Below, in pieces: positions 33,885-48,624 of a stretch of DNA of 64,000 nt (the first letter of the stretch is position 1; each line of letters begins with the position of its first letter). Origin of the DNA: Cephalopachus bancanus (Eukaryota > Chordata > Mammalia > Primates > Tarsiidae); assembly GCA_027257055.1 (NCBI GenBank), contig JAPVLO010000180.1, positions 186,001-250,000 on the forward strand. The letters run 5' to 3'. A program made the position numbers and the translations under genes. Below the pieces are notes generated by a model. The model worked only from the letters and a program-made list of their open reading frames with translations, searched no databases and was not told where the DNA came from.

Positions 33885-34485
33885 AGCTACTATTACTTAT
33901 ATTTAACCCAAGAAAAATGAAAACACACATCCACATAAAACCCTGTTCATGAATATTCATAGCAACATTATTCATAATGGCCCCAAAGTGGAAACAACCT
34001 AATGGCCTATCGGCTGAAAAAAATAAAATAAAACAAAATGTAATGTGTCCATGCAATGAGATGTCCGTCTATAAAAAGGAACGCAGGATGGATACTTCCT
34101 ATGATATGATGAAACTTGGGATGATTATGCTGAGGCAAATGAACCAGTCACAAAAAAGCACACATTCTATTATTCCATTTATGTTAAATATCCAGAATAG
34201 AAAAATCTGTAGATACAGAAAGTAGGTTTATGGTGGGGGGGTAGGGAGAGGGGTAGATTTAGGTCACGTGGGGGGGTAGGCTTGGGGAAGGGGTATGTTT
34301 GGGGAGGGCGTGGGGATCGGTGGGCATGGGCTGCGAATGGTAATAGGTATGGGGTTTCTTTTCTGTGTAATGAAAGTGTACTAAAATTCAAAGGTAAAAA
34401 CCTTTTAACTTTATACTTAAAGTGGCTGAATTGATGGCATATAAATTATATCTCACTAACATCACTATAAATAAGACATAGAGTG
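33885..34485 (+). mobile_element. L1 3' end with G-rich tail segment
   Basis: AGCAACATTATTCATAATGG, then CACATTCTATTATTCCATTT, then a G-rich stretch, ending CATATAAATTATATCTCACT. This is the order seen in old L1 3' UTRs. Confidence 0.8.
34229..34330 (+). repeat. G-rich low-complexity tract
   Basis: Repeated G4-G7 runs separated by TA/TT-containing spacers within the L1 3' UTR. It has enough closely spaced G-runs to allow a G-quadruplex on the + strand, which is also the MYO5B RNA sense. Confidence 0.75.
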
Positions 34486-35339
34486 ACAGATTTAGAGAAG
34501 GTATTTTGGAGAAGGTGGATAGGAAAGATGTCTTTTAGATGGTATCATTCCAGCCTAGACCAGATAAGGTGAGGCTGAGACAGATGGGATGAGGGGAGAG
34601 AGGCAGGCTGAATGAAGAATCCTGTCTAAAGTTTGTTTCAGTAGATTCTCACTACCTTGAGAGGAGTTTGCTACTACGCACGCTAACCAGCATCAAATAG
34701 ACCTCTTTCTTTTAAAGGAGTTTCTTTGAATTAGATGCCAGCCCTTCAATCCTAAGCTTTTTAAAATATAAAATGAGGTTTTAAGAAGAAACTGTTTAGG
34801 AATTAGGTTCACATAGGATTGGATCTTGGATTAATATATATCCTGGTAGAACTGAGAGTCAGGCACAACTGGGCAAATGGGAGAAGAGGAAGATGAGATT
34901 AGAGAATAAACGTGAGCTGTTGGGTGTCAGAGTTCATCTCAGGACCAGGGCTGCGGGACCCCTTGAGCGTGCCTTCCTAGGACCCGAAGGCCTTGCCTGC
35001 TGCTGGCCGTCTTTGGCCCTTGGCCCACCTCTTCTCCCCCAACCAGGAATCCGTGGCTGACTGAGCACAACACCCCCACACTGAGGTCACTGGGCAGGCT
35101 GACAGGTGCAGGCTTCCCAGCCTGGTCCTGGAACCCATGGTGTTCAGACGGCCAGGACTGGGGGTGACCCGGGTGCCAGCAAGAATCCTGATGTGTTCCT
35201 GTCTGACATCAGAGGAGCACAGTCTCAGGGCCCTTCAGGCGGCTCCTGGCAGGCCACGTGCACTGCTACAGGAGGCGTGGTTTCTCCAGCAGGCGCTGCC
35301 GATGGCACGCGCGGAGGAAAGAGACGTGTGCTCACCTCG

Positions 35340-35475
35340 ATGGCCCAGGAATGGGGGAGGTGCTCAGAAACAGGGGTCCTTTGGAAGAGGAGACTTTGGG
35401 GACCTTAAGAAGAGGGGGCCTGAGACAGAGCGGAGCCTCAGGAAAAGGGGGGACTCTCAGGAAGAGGGGCGTGGC
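35340..35475 (+). repeat. Purine-rich imperfect repeats
   Basis: Units of about 25-30 bases of the form AAGAGGGG(A/G)...CTCAG recur about five times. Almost all bases on the + strand are G or A. It resembles a small degenerate minisatellite. Confidence 0.55.
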
Positions 35476-36699
35476 GAGCTATGTCAGGATAAGATAACTA
35501 CAACTTCATGTGTCCTCAAGGAAGATAATGGTGGATAACCAGGAAGTCAGATTCCCTGGCCCGGGGCACACCTGCTGCTCTAACAGAATTTCTTAACATT
35601 TAAAATGCCTGTGGGTTTCAGTAAATGACACTAAGGATAACACTAACGAGCACTAAAAAATACTTCGCTGTTTGGGATTTTATAAATAATGAGAGACTTT
35701 CTATAGCTATTACTGAAAATAGCCAGATTTCAGCAGTTAGAATTATTAAAGGAAAGCCCTGAGTGGGTTTTAAAAAAATTAAAGTAGAACAAGCAAATTT
35801 TGATCCTGGGAATATTTGAAAATTGTTCTGATTATGTTCCCCATGTAAACACTCAGGACCCCAAATCTCCTTTCCAAAGGAGTGGTCAGTTATTTGTATC
35901 CAAACAGTCACCCTTCTCATGGGAGCCATTGTTTAATTTTTGACAAAAAGCAGTTTACTCTCCGAGATGGGCTCATTTTCTTGAGAGTGCACAGTAGTTA
36001 AGCACTTGTTTGTACCCAAAATTGCCTTCCCAGGGGAAGAACTTGCGTTTTTCTTTGGTTCAGCCCCAGGTCCCTGTCCCAGGAACCCACTGCCCAGCGA
36101 AGTCCTGTCTTTAAACTTCCCTTCTGTCTGTGCAAACGTCCGACTATTGGTCAAGTTTAACCTTTGGGCTGTCAACCTTTTGACCTCTGACAAGACTCCC
36201 AGTTCCAGAAGACTTTCCCTGGGTCTCCCCCCATCTGAGCCCGCCAACCACTGATGGGCTCTGCAGTTTAACCCAAATGCTCCCCTTTGTCTGAGACCTT
36301 TTAACGTCAGCCTCTGAGGGAGCAATTTTCTTATAGTTAGTCACAAAGCTCAGAATTTTGCCCAAGGTGGGTGTGCAGTAAAGAATTGTTACTCCCCTCT
36401 CCCACCCCTTCCCCTGCTGAGAGATTTGCAGGCTCGCAGGTATTAATAGAACAGGCATCTTTCCTGCTTCACAGGGACAAAAAGCAGTTCACGTAAAATA
36501 GCAACTGTCCCTTCTGGTGCTTCCTGTCCGGCCAGAATGGGGGCGTGAGGACCCTAGAAAGCTCTGACGAGTCTACAAGGAGAGGCAGCTGCAGGTGACA
36601 GGCAGGTGCCACATTACACTGGGTTGATGTCAGCAGACGGCAGTCCTATCCCACTTAGGCTGATGGCATGTCACACACCGCAGCCCTTGATGAGAGGGT

Positions 36700-36770
36700 C
36701 TTACAAATTCACAGATGAGGAAACTGAGTCTTAGGGAAGGGAAGTTACCTGCCCAAGATGGAACTGCCCC
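36700..36770 (+). mobile_element. MIR core fragment
   Basis: ACAGATGAGGAAACTGAGTC followed by AAGTTACCTGCCCAAGATGG is the diagnostic MIR core. Confidence 0.75.
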
Positions 36771-38589
36771 TCCAAAGACCCCTGAAAGGAAGATTGCTGC
36801 ATTGTTAATATCATTGCTGTATACAACTCTGTATAGGTTCTGTTGTAAGTTAACCACAGTCAGGTTTTGTTTTGTTACAAATTTTCCCTATAATTTTGGC
36901 ACGCCCTTTATTAGACTTTGTTCCATAAAGTATTTACCAGTCAGTCCTCAGCTTTTCAAGCTCTCCTGCTCTCATCTGTGGGCTCCACAGGTCCTTGGCT
37001 TCCAACACTGACCACCTCGATGTCATCTTGAGGATATGGCCTGGTTTTACAACCGTTTGCATAAAGGATTTGGAGGAAGAAGCTGGAATTGATTCTAATT
37101 TGGGGGGTCCCGGGTTCCTGATGTAGGGCCAGAGCTCTGTCTCTTGGGTCCCTGTTCATGGTGATTCGTGGGCATGCCAGGGGCACCTGGGGCTGGACCC
37201 GTGGAAAGATCTCCCAGCCACTCCCTCCGCTGGTCTAGGCAGGGAGGAACAGCTCTGGGTCCTGCCAGGGAGATGCAGGCTTCCGATAAATCCCTGAGGC
37301 CTATGTCTGGCTGCTGTCCCGCAAAGTGAGGGAAGTTGTTGTCAGAGGGAAAACTGAGATTCCAGATGTGATGGTGTGGTAGGGTAGAATTGATTATTGT
37401 GAGTTTGGGTTGTCAGTTACCTGAGTCTACTATCCTATGGCTGACTTTTGGCCACTTATATCTGTGCCTTGAGACAGGGCAGGGGGTGATGATCCGTAGG
37501 AACTGCCCGTTAGAATGAGGATCTTGGTTACGCTCACTCATCCCAGGTGACAGGAGGATCCAGTGATTTGCTCAAGAAGGCCGTCGATGTTTGGTCTGAG
37601 GCTGCTATTGCAGAAGTTTGGTGCTTGATGTCATGCAGTCTTCTCATCTGATGAAATCATTTTTTTCTTAAAATCTCAGGGCCAGGGGTGGGTGGAAGAA
37701 TACTATAGCCTACTACAGTGGCCTAAGTGTGGACTTGTACAGCCACTTTCCAGAAGCTGCCCATCCAAGACTGTGGCAGAAGCCAAGTGGCAGAAAGGGG
37801 TAGTGTTCCTCAGTTTCAGTTTTGCGAGAGATGTTTCAGAGGTCGGCAAGTTTTCCTGCCAGCCTGACGAGTGATTGATTTGCTTTCCATTATTAGCTCT
37901 TTTCCAGTCTATTAAGAGTCTTTCTTTTGAGAACTCAGGTGTGTGTAGAGACTCTATGGGTGTAATTCTTTTTATCCCAGGATCCAGGCTTCACATTGTG
38001 CCTGAGAGACTCATGCATAAAAGAGTGCCACCGATGAACATAGCCTAGTTGGGCCACTCGGCCTACAGCATGGTTTTCAACAAACCATTCAGCTTCTTTG
38101 CACCCATGTACTCACGTCCTCCATGGGAAGAGAAGGTAGCAGCCACCCAAGGGACACCCGGGTGCCAGATGCTGACCAGTGGCCCCTGGAGAGGCAGCAC
38201 TGATTGTCAGGGCAGGTTTCCTCAGTGGCCTTTGAATTGAGCCTGGGGATTTGCATGTGCTCTGTGTGCCTCTGACATTCAAAGCCGACCCGTCTATGGT
38301 GTTATTTCAGCTGTGTGCGTGTTGACAGCGTAAGTCCAGTTAATAAGGAAACTGATTTCTAGGTGTTAGCTGGAGCTTGGAATTAATAAAGGTTCCTATT
38401 GTCTGTAACCAGCAAAATCAGTTAATACTTTCACAAATTAAAGACTCTGTTTAGTCTCTTCAAGCTAATCTTTGTTTTAAGTTCAATGGTACATTGTATT
38501 AGGCTGACGTTGACCACAAACAGGTTACAACCTGCATGTGCTTACGTAGAGACTCACTTAATGAAGCTGTTGAGTCTCTAGCAGAGTTT

Positions 38590-38735
38590 CTTCACTCTGA
38601 CAGAACCAATGCCCCAGCAGACCATCAGAATCACTCGTGGATTTAAAGAAAAACAAATATCCGGGCCCCGCCTCCAGGGATCGTGTTCCATTTGACCTGG
38701 TGTGGGAGCCTGCAGGGGTAGTTGCTGATGTCCAT
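38590..38735. mobile_element. MER5/MER20-like hAT fragment
   Basis: ACCATCAGAATCACTCGTGG, then GGGCCCCGCCTCCAGGGATC are typical of this short non-autonomous transposon group. Confidence 0.6.
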
Positions 38736-39879
38736 GCTGTTTCTGATGCATAGTCGAGGCCGAGACTGTGCGACAGTGAGCCGGCAATGGTTCTTTGCAG
38801 TCAGTGTTTCCAGAGACCATGACTTGCCTATTGGGATCTGGGCACCCAACTTTGCCCTCTTCCCGGAACACTGGCAGTGCTGTCCCACCTCTACACAGCC
38901 TGGCACCTCTGCTTGGGATGGTCTCTGGGAACAGCTCACAAAGGGCCTGCAGTGCTAGAGACGTTGCCTGTCCTCCTGGCCCAGGGTCTCATGCGAGGGC
39001 ACTGAGCAGGGCCTGGGTACACTCAGGGGAGTGTTTTGGAAATACCTTTCCAGCAGCAGTGGGGAGATGGGTTGAATAGGGAGTAGAATTGGCATGGGAA
39101 GAGCAATTATGCTCTGGCAGGACTTGGGGGTGCACTAGAAAAAGTCAGCATGGTCTGGAGTAACGGAGAGCAAGGGCCCATGGGCAGTTCCAGACCCCCT
39201 CCTTGCTGTGTGGGTTGCTGGGCAGGTGAAGAGTGGATTGGTGGGGAGCCGAAGGGTGCTGTTGTGGATGCCCTTGGATTTGGAAGCCACATGTGATTGT
39301 CCAGTGGGCAGTTGTGTATGTACATGGCTTTCAGGGACAGCTCTGGGTTGGGGCTGACCTGAGTATGGACAACTTGCGGGTGGCAGTTACAATAATGGGA
39401 GAAGATGAGACCACCTTAGAGGAAGCTGGTAAGGTGAGAGGGATGCGGAAATTGACCTTTAGTGCTGAAAATGAGTGGATGGAGCAGTGTCTATGGAAGA
39501 GATCATAAATGATCTTGTATCTTACTGGTAGTATGCCAAAAAGTCAGCATAGCATACAGCAGGAAGACAGGCTTAGACTGAGTGACTCAGGCACACCAGG
39601 CCCCAGACACCAGCTGGACTCTTGGGGACAGAAATGTCCTTTAACTCAGATGTGTTCCTTCACTGCAAAATAGTTTCAGGACCAAGTGAAATAGAGGGTT
39701 TGAAAATGTTGTTTATTTGGTACAACAAGCTGTACATGTTATGCCTGTATATCACGCTTCACCTCTTGTTTGTGACGGCATCAACTGGAATCATGTCTAC
39801 AGAGTGTAAAACCACAGAAAGCATTTGCCTCTGTTGGTCATGCTCACCTAAACCCCTGGATTTCTGGCTTCTGAGTGTA

Positions 39880-40505
39880 CAAGGGGGACCCCAAAAAACC
39901 CAGAATTTATTTATAAAAGACTATTTATTCTTAAACTTCAGTCACCTTTTAAGTACTCCTCATCTGATGCAATATGCCTGTGGAGACGCTTTTTCCGCTG
40001 CTCAAAACAGTTTCTGAACTCATCCATTTTGATGCCTTTTAATGCTTCTGCCCTTTTTTATTTCATAACGTTTCCCTTTGAAGACTTTTTTTGATCTGGG
40101 GAAACAAACGCCAGGTGAGATTGGGTGAATAGGGAGGGTGGGACATGGGGGGCATGTCGTTTTTGCTCAAAAACTGCTGAACATGGGCAACCCCCTGGGG
40201 TCCCCTCCCACTGTGGGGGCTTTTCTGTCCTCTCAATAAATCCTGCTTAAACAAAAAACCAAAAACTGCTGAACACTCAGCTTGGTGTGAACAGGCAGCG
40301 CTTGTAAAGCTCCCATCATGAAATGGGCAAATGTGTTGAAAGAATCTCCAAAAAAATGCACTGAAGCCAAACGCAGCCTCTCACAACAACATTAGCTGGT
40401 ACCCTGATGCCGATGGGTTCCTAGAACACTCACCTAGTGGGGGAAGCCTGTATTACAGGGGGACCACCCTCCAAAAAAGAATTCTGGTTTTTGGTTCTCC
40501 CCTCA
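39880..40505 (-). mobile_element. Mariner-like transposon remnant
   Basis: Ends are inverted repeats: CAAGGGGGACCCCAAAAAAC at 39880 and its complement-like counterpart ATTCTGGTTTTTGGTTCTCC near 40481-40505. On the minus strand a transposase C-terminal remnant reads VQQFLSKNDMPP followed by HPPYSPNL (about 40120-40190). HPPYSPDL-type sequence is the hallmark before the last catalytic Asp of mariner transposases. A stop-ridden tail follows. At about 0.63 kb it is roughly half the usual mariner length, so it is internally deleted. Inactive. Confidence 0.72.
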
Positions 40506-41411
40506 TGTTTTGGATGTCAGGCAGTCTTTGCAGTTGGTGTGGAACACATCACACAGCCCTGCTATGACCTGAGTCTGGAATCCTGGAAAAAGGGAGGAGC
40601 AGGAGTCTTAGGGCTCATCTTCCGGCCCCTTCTTTCAAGAGCAAGGAAACTGGCACCTTCCAATTCACACTGAAGAGCTCCCTGGCCCGTGCTGGTCTCG
40701 TGGAGCTACGCCCGTCTGCCAACACAGGGGTGGGCAGGGTAGTGCTCCTGGGGTGCTCTCTGCTGTGCCGTCACAGCTGAGATGGGCCGCCCTTCTCGGG
40801 AACAGCAAGTACGTGGAGGGGACAGACTCCTTTTGCTGCTACCTGTTTCATGCTACGCCTTAGAGGTTTGTAAGTGAAGGTCAGCGCTCTGGGGGCCACT
40901 GTGAGTGAGAAAATGACATTTGAGTATAAGATGCACTCGGTGCTTACCCCTTCCACTGTCGGGAGGTGCACATTCACCTTACAGTTAGACTTGTAGGACT
41001 CTGTCTGCTTTACAGTTGGCTCTGCTTCACCCAAATCTGCCACACTGTAACCTTCTGTGTCTCCCTTGCCTGACATTACTGTGACCTCGCTCTGTTCCCC
41101 AACCTTGCTCTCTCCCCGTATGACCTGATCCAGTGTTTCTACTTGACTCTTCCCCTGCCCTAACATCCTCACTATGATAGGTTTTTTTGTTCTTTTGTAT
41201 TTCTACAGTTTTGTGTTTGTGTCCCTAACATTATGTAGTTTCATTTTGCTTGCTTGAATTTATAAAAGTAGTATCATGCCTTACATAGTATTATTGCTTC
41301 CAAGTCAGCATTTTTTCTAGGATCCATTTTCTCTGTATTTCCCTACCCTGTCTCCCGTATTAATGCTGCCCATGGTGCTGACACAAATATCTTTCTTGAA
41401 CAGAAATTCTT

Positions 41412-41701
41412 TTTTTTTTTTTTGAGTTGGAGTCTCACTCTGTTGCCAAGACTGGAGTGCAGTGGCCGCTCCCGGCCACTGCATCCTTGACCTGCTGGGC
41501 TCTGGCGATCCTTCTGCCTCAGCCTTCTGAGTAACTGGAACTACAGGCATACACTACCACGCCCGGCTAATTTTTTGATTTATTGTAGAGATGAAGTCTT
41601 GCCAAGTTGCCCAGGTGCATCTCGAACCCACAGGCTTAGGCAATCTACTCACCTTGGCCTCCCAGAGCACGGGATTATAGGCTGAGCCACCGAGCCCAGC
41701 C
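41412..41701 (-). mobile_element. Alu dimer, antisense
   Basis: T-run then GAGTTGGAGTCTCACTCTGT. The duplication CAGAAATTCTT lies at 41401-41411 and 41702-41712. Confidence 0.95.
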
Positions 41702-42813
41702 CAGAAATTCTTGATTAGAAATTATTTGTACCCTGTCCTCTAGCATGGTGTTTGGTTTTTGTTTGTTTGTTTGTTTAATTTGTTTTTTGTTTTTTTAAAA
41801 ATCATAGATGATCTATGTCTCCGTGCTGGTGTTGACAATATAATTATGTGTAGAGAGACATAGGCAAGAAACAGCAGATTGATTATCCCATTAGTGAACA
41901 GAATATACTCTGTTGACACACTCAGATTTTCAGATGATTCATCACTGGAGGAGGAAACGGGAGAGAGGCTTAATGATGTGTTCAAGACATGGCGTGCTTT
42001 GGTAACAGGCCTAAGCAGGTATTGTTCCCCCCTCCTCATTCTCTCAAGGAGTTTCCAATTCAGGGAATAGAGTTGTATCTGTCTGAGGCTCAGCACCCTA
42101 CCCAACCATGAGTTCCCCTCCCGTGGGTGAGCCACGGAGGGTGAACCAAGTCTGCAGGGGCCACCAAGTCTGCAGGCCATACATTGCACAACTCTGGGGC
42201 CTCCAGACACTGGCGCATCCTGCACCCTCACACATGACCGCCCTTGCTGGGGCTTGCCGCTTATGCAGTCCAGGTGCCAGGCTACCCATCCAAGTGCTTG
42301 CACCTGAGATTGGTTGTCATGGCGCTGAGGTTCTAGCAGGGGAGACCAGGATGGGAGAAACACTAAGAAGATGAGTAAAATGTCAGGAAATTGTATGGTG
42401 AGTAGGCTGGTCAGGGAAGGGCTTGTGGAGAAGTGATGTTTCAGCAGAGATGGTGATGTTAAGCACTGAGAACACCCTGTTCATATTTAGTCTTATACTG
42501 GGGCTAGATTTGTGGTGGAGGGATTCAGTAACGGCTGCTTTATTATACAAGAAGGTGTGGAGAGATGGTGCAGAGAAGTTGCAATGTAACCTGGAGGAAA
42601 ACTGCAAGGAGTGAAGCTGTGTCCAGGTTTGGACTCCGGGTCTCATTAACTGGGGGATTTGGGCACATCACTTGGCCTTTCCAAACTGCAGTTTTCCTGA
42701 CTTTAGAATAGGAAGACTGGTAGCAGTGATCTCATGATCTTAAGCCAGGGATACCTGGCTAAGAGTTTTAAAAGCCATTCAAGCAGGATGTAAATAGACA
42801 ATCAATTACATTA

Positions 42814-43110
<297 letters not shown>

Positions 43111-43889
43111 AAAGCAGTTATACATAAGTAACCACAGGCAGAATGTGATTGAGCAGCAGACATCATGAGCTGAGACAGGAGGGGTTATCTGTGTAGCTGG
43201 AATAGCTTCGGGCTGCTCATTGCAAAGTGGGAGGGAATAAGGAAATAAGCTTCGAGTGGACTGAACCAGTCAGAGGGAGAAGAGGGCATGTGGTGAGGTT
43301 GAGGGAGGTGCTCAGCCCTCAGGCCCTGAACACGGTGGAGCCAGGGTCTCATTTAGGAGGCAGAGGAATGTCGCTGGAAGGCTTAGAGCAAGGGAGAGGT
43401 AGGAGCCCATGCTTGCTGTGAGGACGTGTGGGAGGAGGCCAAGAGCAAGGTTAGAGCGCTGCTGTTGCAACGCACTTCGGAGGTGACACTGGCTTGGACC
43501 CAAAGGCACAGGGTTAGAGATGGACAACAGTCTGGAGGTGCCTTCAGTGGGATGCCCCGAGGTGGGGCTGGGGAAGGGAGGAGTCGCAGTGACTCCTAGG
43601 TTTCTGCCTGGAGTGGATGACTAAGGGCTGGTGCCACTTATGTGAAGAAGGTGCCAGGGTGGAAAGGATGTATAGGCATGGGTGCTAGTGGACAGAGCCA
43701 CACGTTGGTTCTGTTTTTGAAGGACATTGGGTTGTCTCCTTACTTGCAAATCTCTCCCCTATAACCAGCCCTAAGTACCCGAAATTTGAAGTGAAGTTTT
43801 CCCCACTCATACTTCCTGTTAGGATTTTAGCCGGGAGATCACTAAACTTCAGAGGTAGACAAGATCCCTTGGGAAGTCCAAGTCACAAC

Positions 43890-43975
43890 CCTACACTTTA
43901 GAGATGAAAAGACAGAGGACCAGAAAAAGGAAGCAGCTCAAAGTCACACAGCAAGTGAAATGACCATGCAGGGGC
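43890..43975 (+). mobile_element. MIR core fragment
   Basis: CTTTAGAGATGAAAAGACAG, then CAGCTCAAAGTCACACAGCA. Confidence 0.65.
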
Positions 43976-44196
43976 TGACACCAATATAATATTAAAGTGA
44001 AATTGACAAAGTTTTAAAAGGGGGTCAAAGCAAGTGGTGTGGCACTGGAGGAGATGGAGAAATACTGGAGTGCCTAGGTAGGGAGTCAGGACAGACTGAC
44101 TGCCCAGGCACTGGACACGGCAGGACCTCAGTGGAAAGGTATTTATCAAGAGTGACTTTCAGGTAGAGGGAACACCAGGAATGAAAGTGGTGGGAA

Positions 44197-44491
44197 GCTG
44201 GGCTTGGTGGCTCAGCCTGTAATCCCACGCCTTTGGGAGGCTGAGGTGAATGGATTGCCTGAGCCCGCGGGTTCGAGACCCACCTGGGCAGCGAGACCTC
44301 ATCTCTACAATAAATCAAAAAATCAGCCGGGCATGGTAGCACATGCCTGTAATTCCGGCTACTTGGAAGGCTGAGGCGGAAGGATTGCCAGAGCCCAGCA
44401 GGTCGAGGCTGCGGTGGCCGGGAGTGGCCACTGCACTCCAGTCTGGGCAACCGAGTGAGACTCCAACTCAAAAAAAAAAAAAAAAGAAGAA
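44197..44491 (+). mobile_element. Alu dimer, lineage-specific type
   Basis: The perfect 14-bp duplication GAAAGTGGTGGGAA lies at 44183-44196 and 44492-44505. Near-consensus body and a clean A-tail suggest a young copy. Confidence 0.95.
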
Positions 44492-46984
44492 GAAAGTGGT
44501 GGGAAAGGGTGCAGTCCCCTCACATCATCTCACAGCCAGTATGTAACATGGGGAGTGTCCTCTACTTTGTGGCTGAGTGGCTTACCAAGAGTCTGTTGGT
44601 GGCAGAACCCCAGGACTCAGGGCAGGTCCTGAGTCCTTGTCACAAAAAACAATGTCCTTTTTACAAAACCACCGTTTGCTCTATTCTTGTTAAGGGCTTT
44701 AGTGTTAGGGGTATGCCTTGTAGAGGGGTTCTTGTGCCCAACCAAGGAGCTCGGACTTGATTTGATAAGCAATAGTAGTTAACCTTTTTGAGTTATTTAA
44801 CTTTTTTGATTAGTGCTGTGCTTTAGAAATTTGATCTGGAAGGTGTGTTAGGATGAATCAGGAACCTGGTTACCTAAGTCAGGGTGACCACTTAGAAGAG
44901 CCTGGTCTTCAGGGATCAGGGATCAAAGTCCTAAGAGACTGAGCTGAGATCATCTGAGGGTCAGATAAGTTAACTGCTTTGTCTAAGTGATTAGTCGCCT
45001 GATGATAGCTAGTCAGCGGTGCACCTGAGGTTCAGATTCAAGGCTGAAGTGCATATTCTGGATTTCAGCTCTCTAATGAGCTGGGAGGAAAGCTCATATC
45101 TGTAGAACACTCATTACCCCTTGTGGGCTGTCGCAGGACAGTGTGCACCTGCATGCCTGAGCCCCACACAGGAGGGGAGGGGAGTGGTAGGATGTGCAAA
45201 GGGAGTGCAGCAGAGTTCCGTAAAAGCCCTCACTTTTTCTAAATATTTTTTGTCAGTGTAAATTAGGGACATTGTTAAAAGGTACTTGCTGGTCTAAGAG
45301 GGGAAATGACCTGACTTCAGCCTGTATGTCAGCATCATGTAACACCAGTCGAATTGGGCAGGAGTTAGCACTCTTGGGCATTCCTCAGACTAGTTCCTCC
45401 GAAGAGCCTTGGATGTGAAGATTTTTAAAAACGTGAGGCACTTGTAACTCCTGATCATTTCTTAGCTGTGTTCCTGCCTTCCCATCAGAACACCAGCATT
45501 CACCTCTGCATCCTGCCAGTGATACTGCTTTGCCGCCTCGACGACTCCTCCTTTTGAATTCCTACTCTTGTCACGTATCCTAGCCCCACTTTTTGACACC
45601 TAGTATCACCCGTTTGTCCCCGCTTGTTCTGCCTCTCATGCGAGTTACCCTCTTTCCTGCACCGCGTGTGACTCTCCAGGTGTTGCCCAGTGCTGTGCGG
45701 AGTCCAGTCTCGACACTGCGAGTGGGAAGCGGCAGGTGCTGCTGGCCTGTGCCTTGCTTGTCTTTGCCAGGCGTAGCTTGTTGCCGGCAGGTCGGTGTCC
45801 TGTGGGTGCTACATCACCCTCAGAGGCCAGCAGCACTGGCCCGACCTCCCTCCCGCAGATCTGACTCATCCTCTCTGGGCACTCTGTTGCTTCCTGGGAC
45901 TCTTTAAGTACTTGGTATGGTATATACTTCTGCATCCTAATTGGCTCTTTGATGGGGACCAAGACTTGGGCACACCCTGGACTTACTTATTTTAGGTTAA
46001 GCACTCAAATTTGGGGCAAAACTACGGACTTTTAGGTATGGCTGCCACGATCCTTGCAGATGCACCGGGAGGTTTAAAGATGACATCAAACTTGAGTCTG
46101 TTTCAGGGGTGCAAAGCCCAACTTCTCATGCTCTCAGTCATCTGGGATGGTTGTGCTTTTGAGCGGTTCACTAAGGACTTGGTAATGAAGGCCTTGAGAG
46201 CAGAGGTTACACCTGTCATTATCCGCTAGACCCAGTGAATGTTGTCTAAAACCGAAATACAACATAAATGAGAATGGGGAATATAAACATCCACAGCCCT
46301 CTTTGGAGGCTACCTTTCAATGTCAAGATTTCACAGGAGCAAGAAGAGGAAAAACAGATGCTCCGATGACCACAGTGATATCCTAGAACTAGAGGGATCT
46401 TGGAAAGCCACCAGTGATTCCAGTCCCCAAATGCTAGGTGGGACTCTGCATGAGTTTTCAAGTAGTTGGTTTTAGAGCCAATTTGAAGGATTTTTGTTTT
46501 TTATCTTTGTCTTCTCAACAGTGTCTCCTAGCCATTCTCTTCCCTCCCCACTGCCAATAGTTTGTGTGAGCTGAGACCACACATCTTTTTGCTGATCCCG
46601 GGAAGTGGCGCACAGGGAAGGATTTTTCCTCCCAGCCACCCCATGATTCTCCCCCAGTGCCTGCACCTCCAGCCCCATTCTTTTCTGTCTGTCCAGTTCA
46701 TCTCTAATTGGACAGACTCCCTTCTATCATCTCCCCCCTTTTCCAGCTTCTTGGCTGTTGGCCCAGATCAGAGGAGAGGCCAGCATTCATTCACCTGTGT
46801 TGATAAGCTGCAGCTACCTGTGTTGATAGTCAGCAGGCAGGGCAGCCAGCCCGCTGATGGTACGCCTCCCTTCTTCTCTAGCCCAGTTTGCATAGGAAGC
46901 CACAGGGCTGGTGTAAGGAGTGCTGGGCTGGTGCCAGACCCCAGTTCTAAGCCTGCGTTCATTTGGGAAAGAAAGGGCTTAGGT

Positions 46985-47065
46985 TAGTTTGCTTCTAGTC
47001 CTGGCGATATATATTGAGTCTCTACTTTGTGCCAGGCACCAGGGGTTGAAAATGGATGCCTGCTC
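46985..47065 (+). mobile_element. L2 fragment
   Basis: ATATTGAGTCTCTACTTTGT followed by GCCAGGCACCAGGGGTTG is the usual L2 3'-region pattern. Confidence 0.6.
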
Positions 47066-47406
47066 CGTTGGCGGTGGGCTTGGGAACTGGAGGTGGGTGG
47101 TTGAGTATAACCCCTATAAGGGATTAGTTTCCCCAAACCGCGGCCCAAACGTGTGTCCTCACACGCTGCTTTGAATCCATGTTCCTTGGAGACCTACGGA
47201 GCTGCTCTTCTTGTCACCCATTCGTCTTCCTCCTTTGTGTCAAAGGAATAAATATAGATGTGTTTTTATCTGATGTAGAGTATCTTCTTTCTGCCTTCCA
47301 TTCAATCTGACTCAAATCGTCTTTTTGAAATTGATCACTGTTTTGTCCAATTTCTGAGAAACTTGAGGCAAGATCAGCCTAGTGGCTAATGGCATGCCCT
47401 TTGTGA

Positions 47407-48219
<813 letters not shown>

Positions 48220-48624
48220 TGACCTGGTCGTGTCCTGTGGGTCCCAGGAGTGGGTAGAGTGTCCCCATGTCCCTGGACTCTGCTGAACCTTGTAGCGGCA
48301 GCTGTTCCCTGCCTCCCCCACTGCTGCCACTGCTCCACCAAAGCCCGTGTGTGCTCTGAGGGGTCTGCTGAGTCAGGAGGCATGGGGAAACCCAGGTAGA
48401 ATATTCCTTTTTCCTAAAAAAAAAAAAAAACCCTTGGGCATCTTATCTTTTGAGGGGGGAGTATAGCCAGAAGGTATGTGGTGACATAGCATCTGTTGAA
48501 AGTCCTCAGAAAATAGTTCCTTGTGAAGGCATGAACAGGCCAGGGCAGGTCCTGTCGGGATCTCAACCCCCAGGGCTTCATGAGAAATCACAGGCCAGAG
48601 ACACTTCCTAAAAATCAGAGTTTG

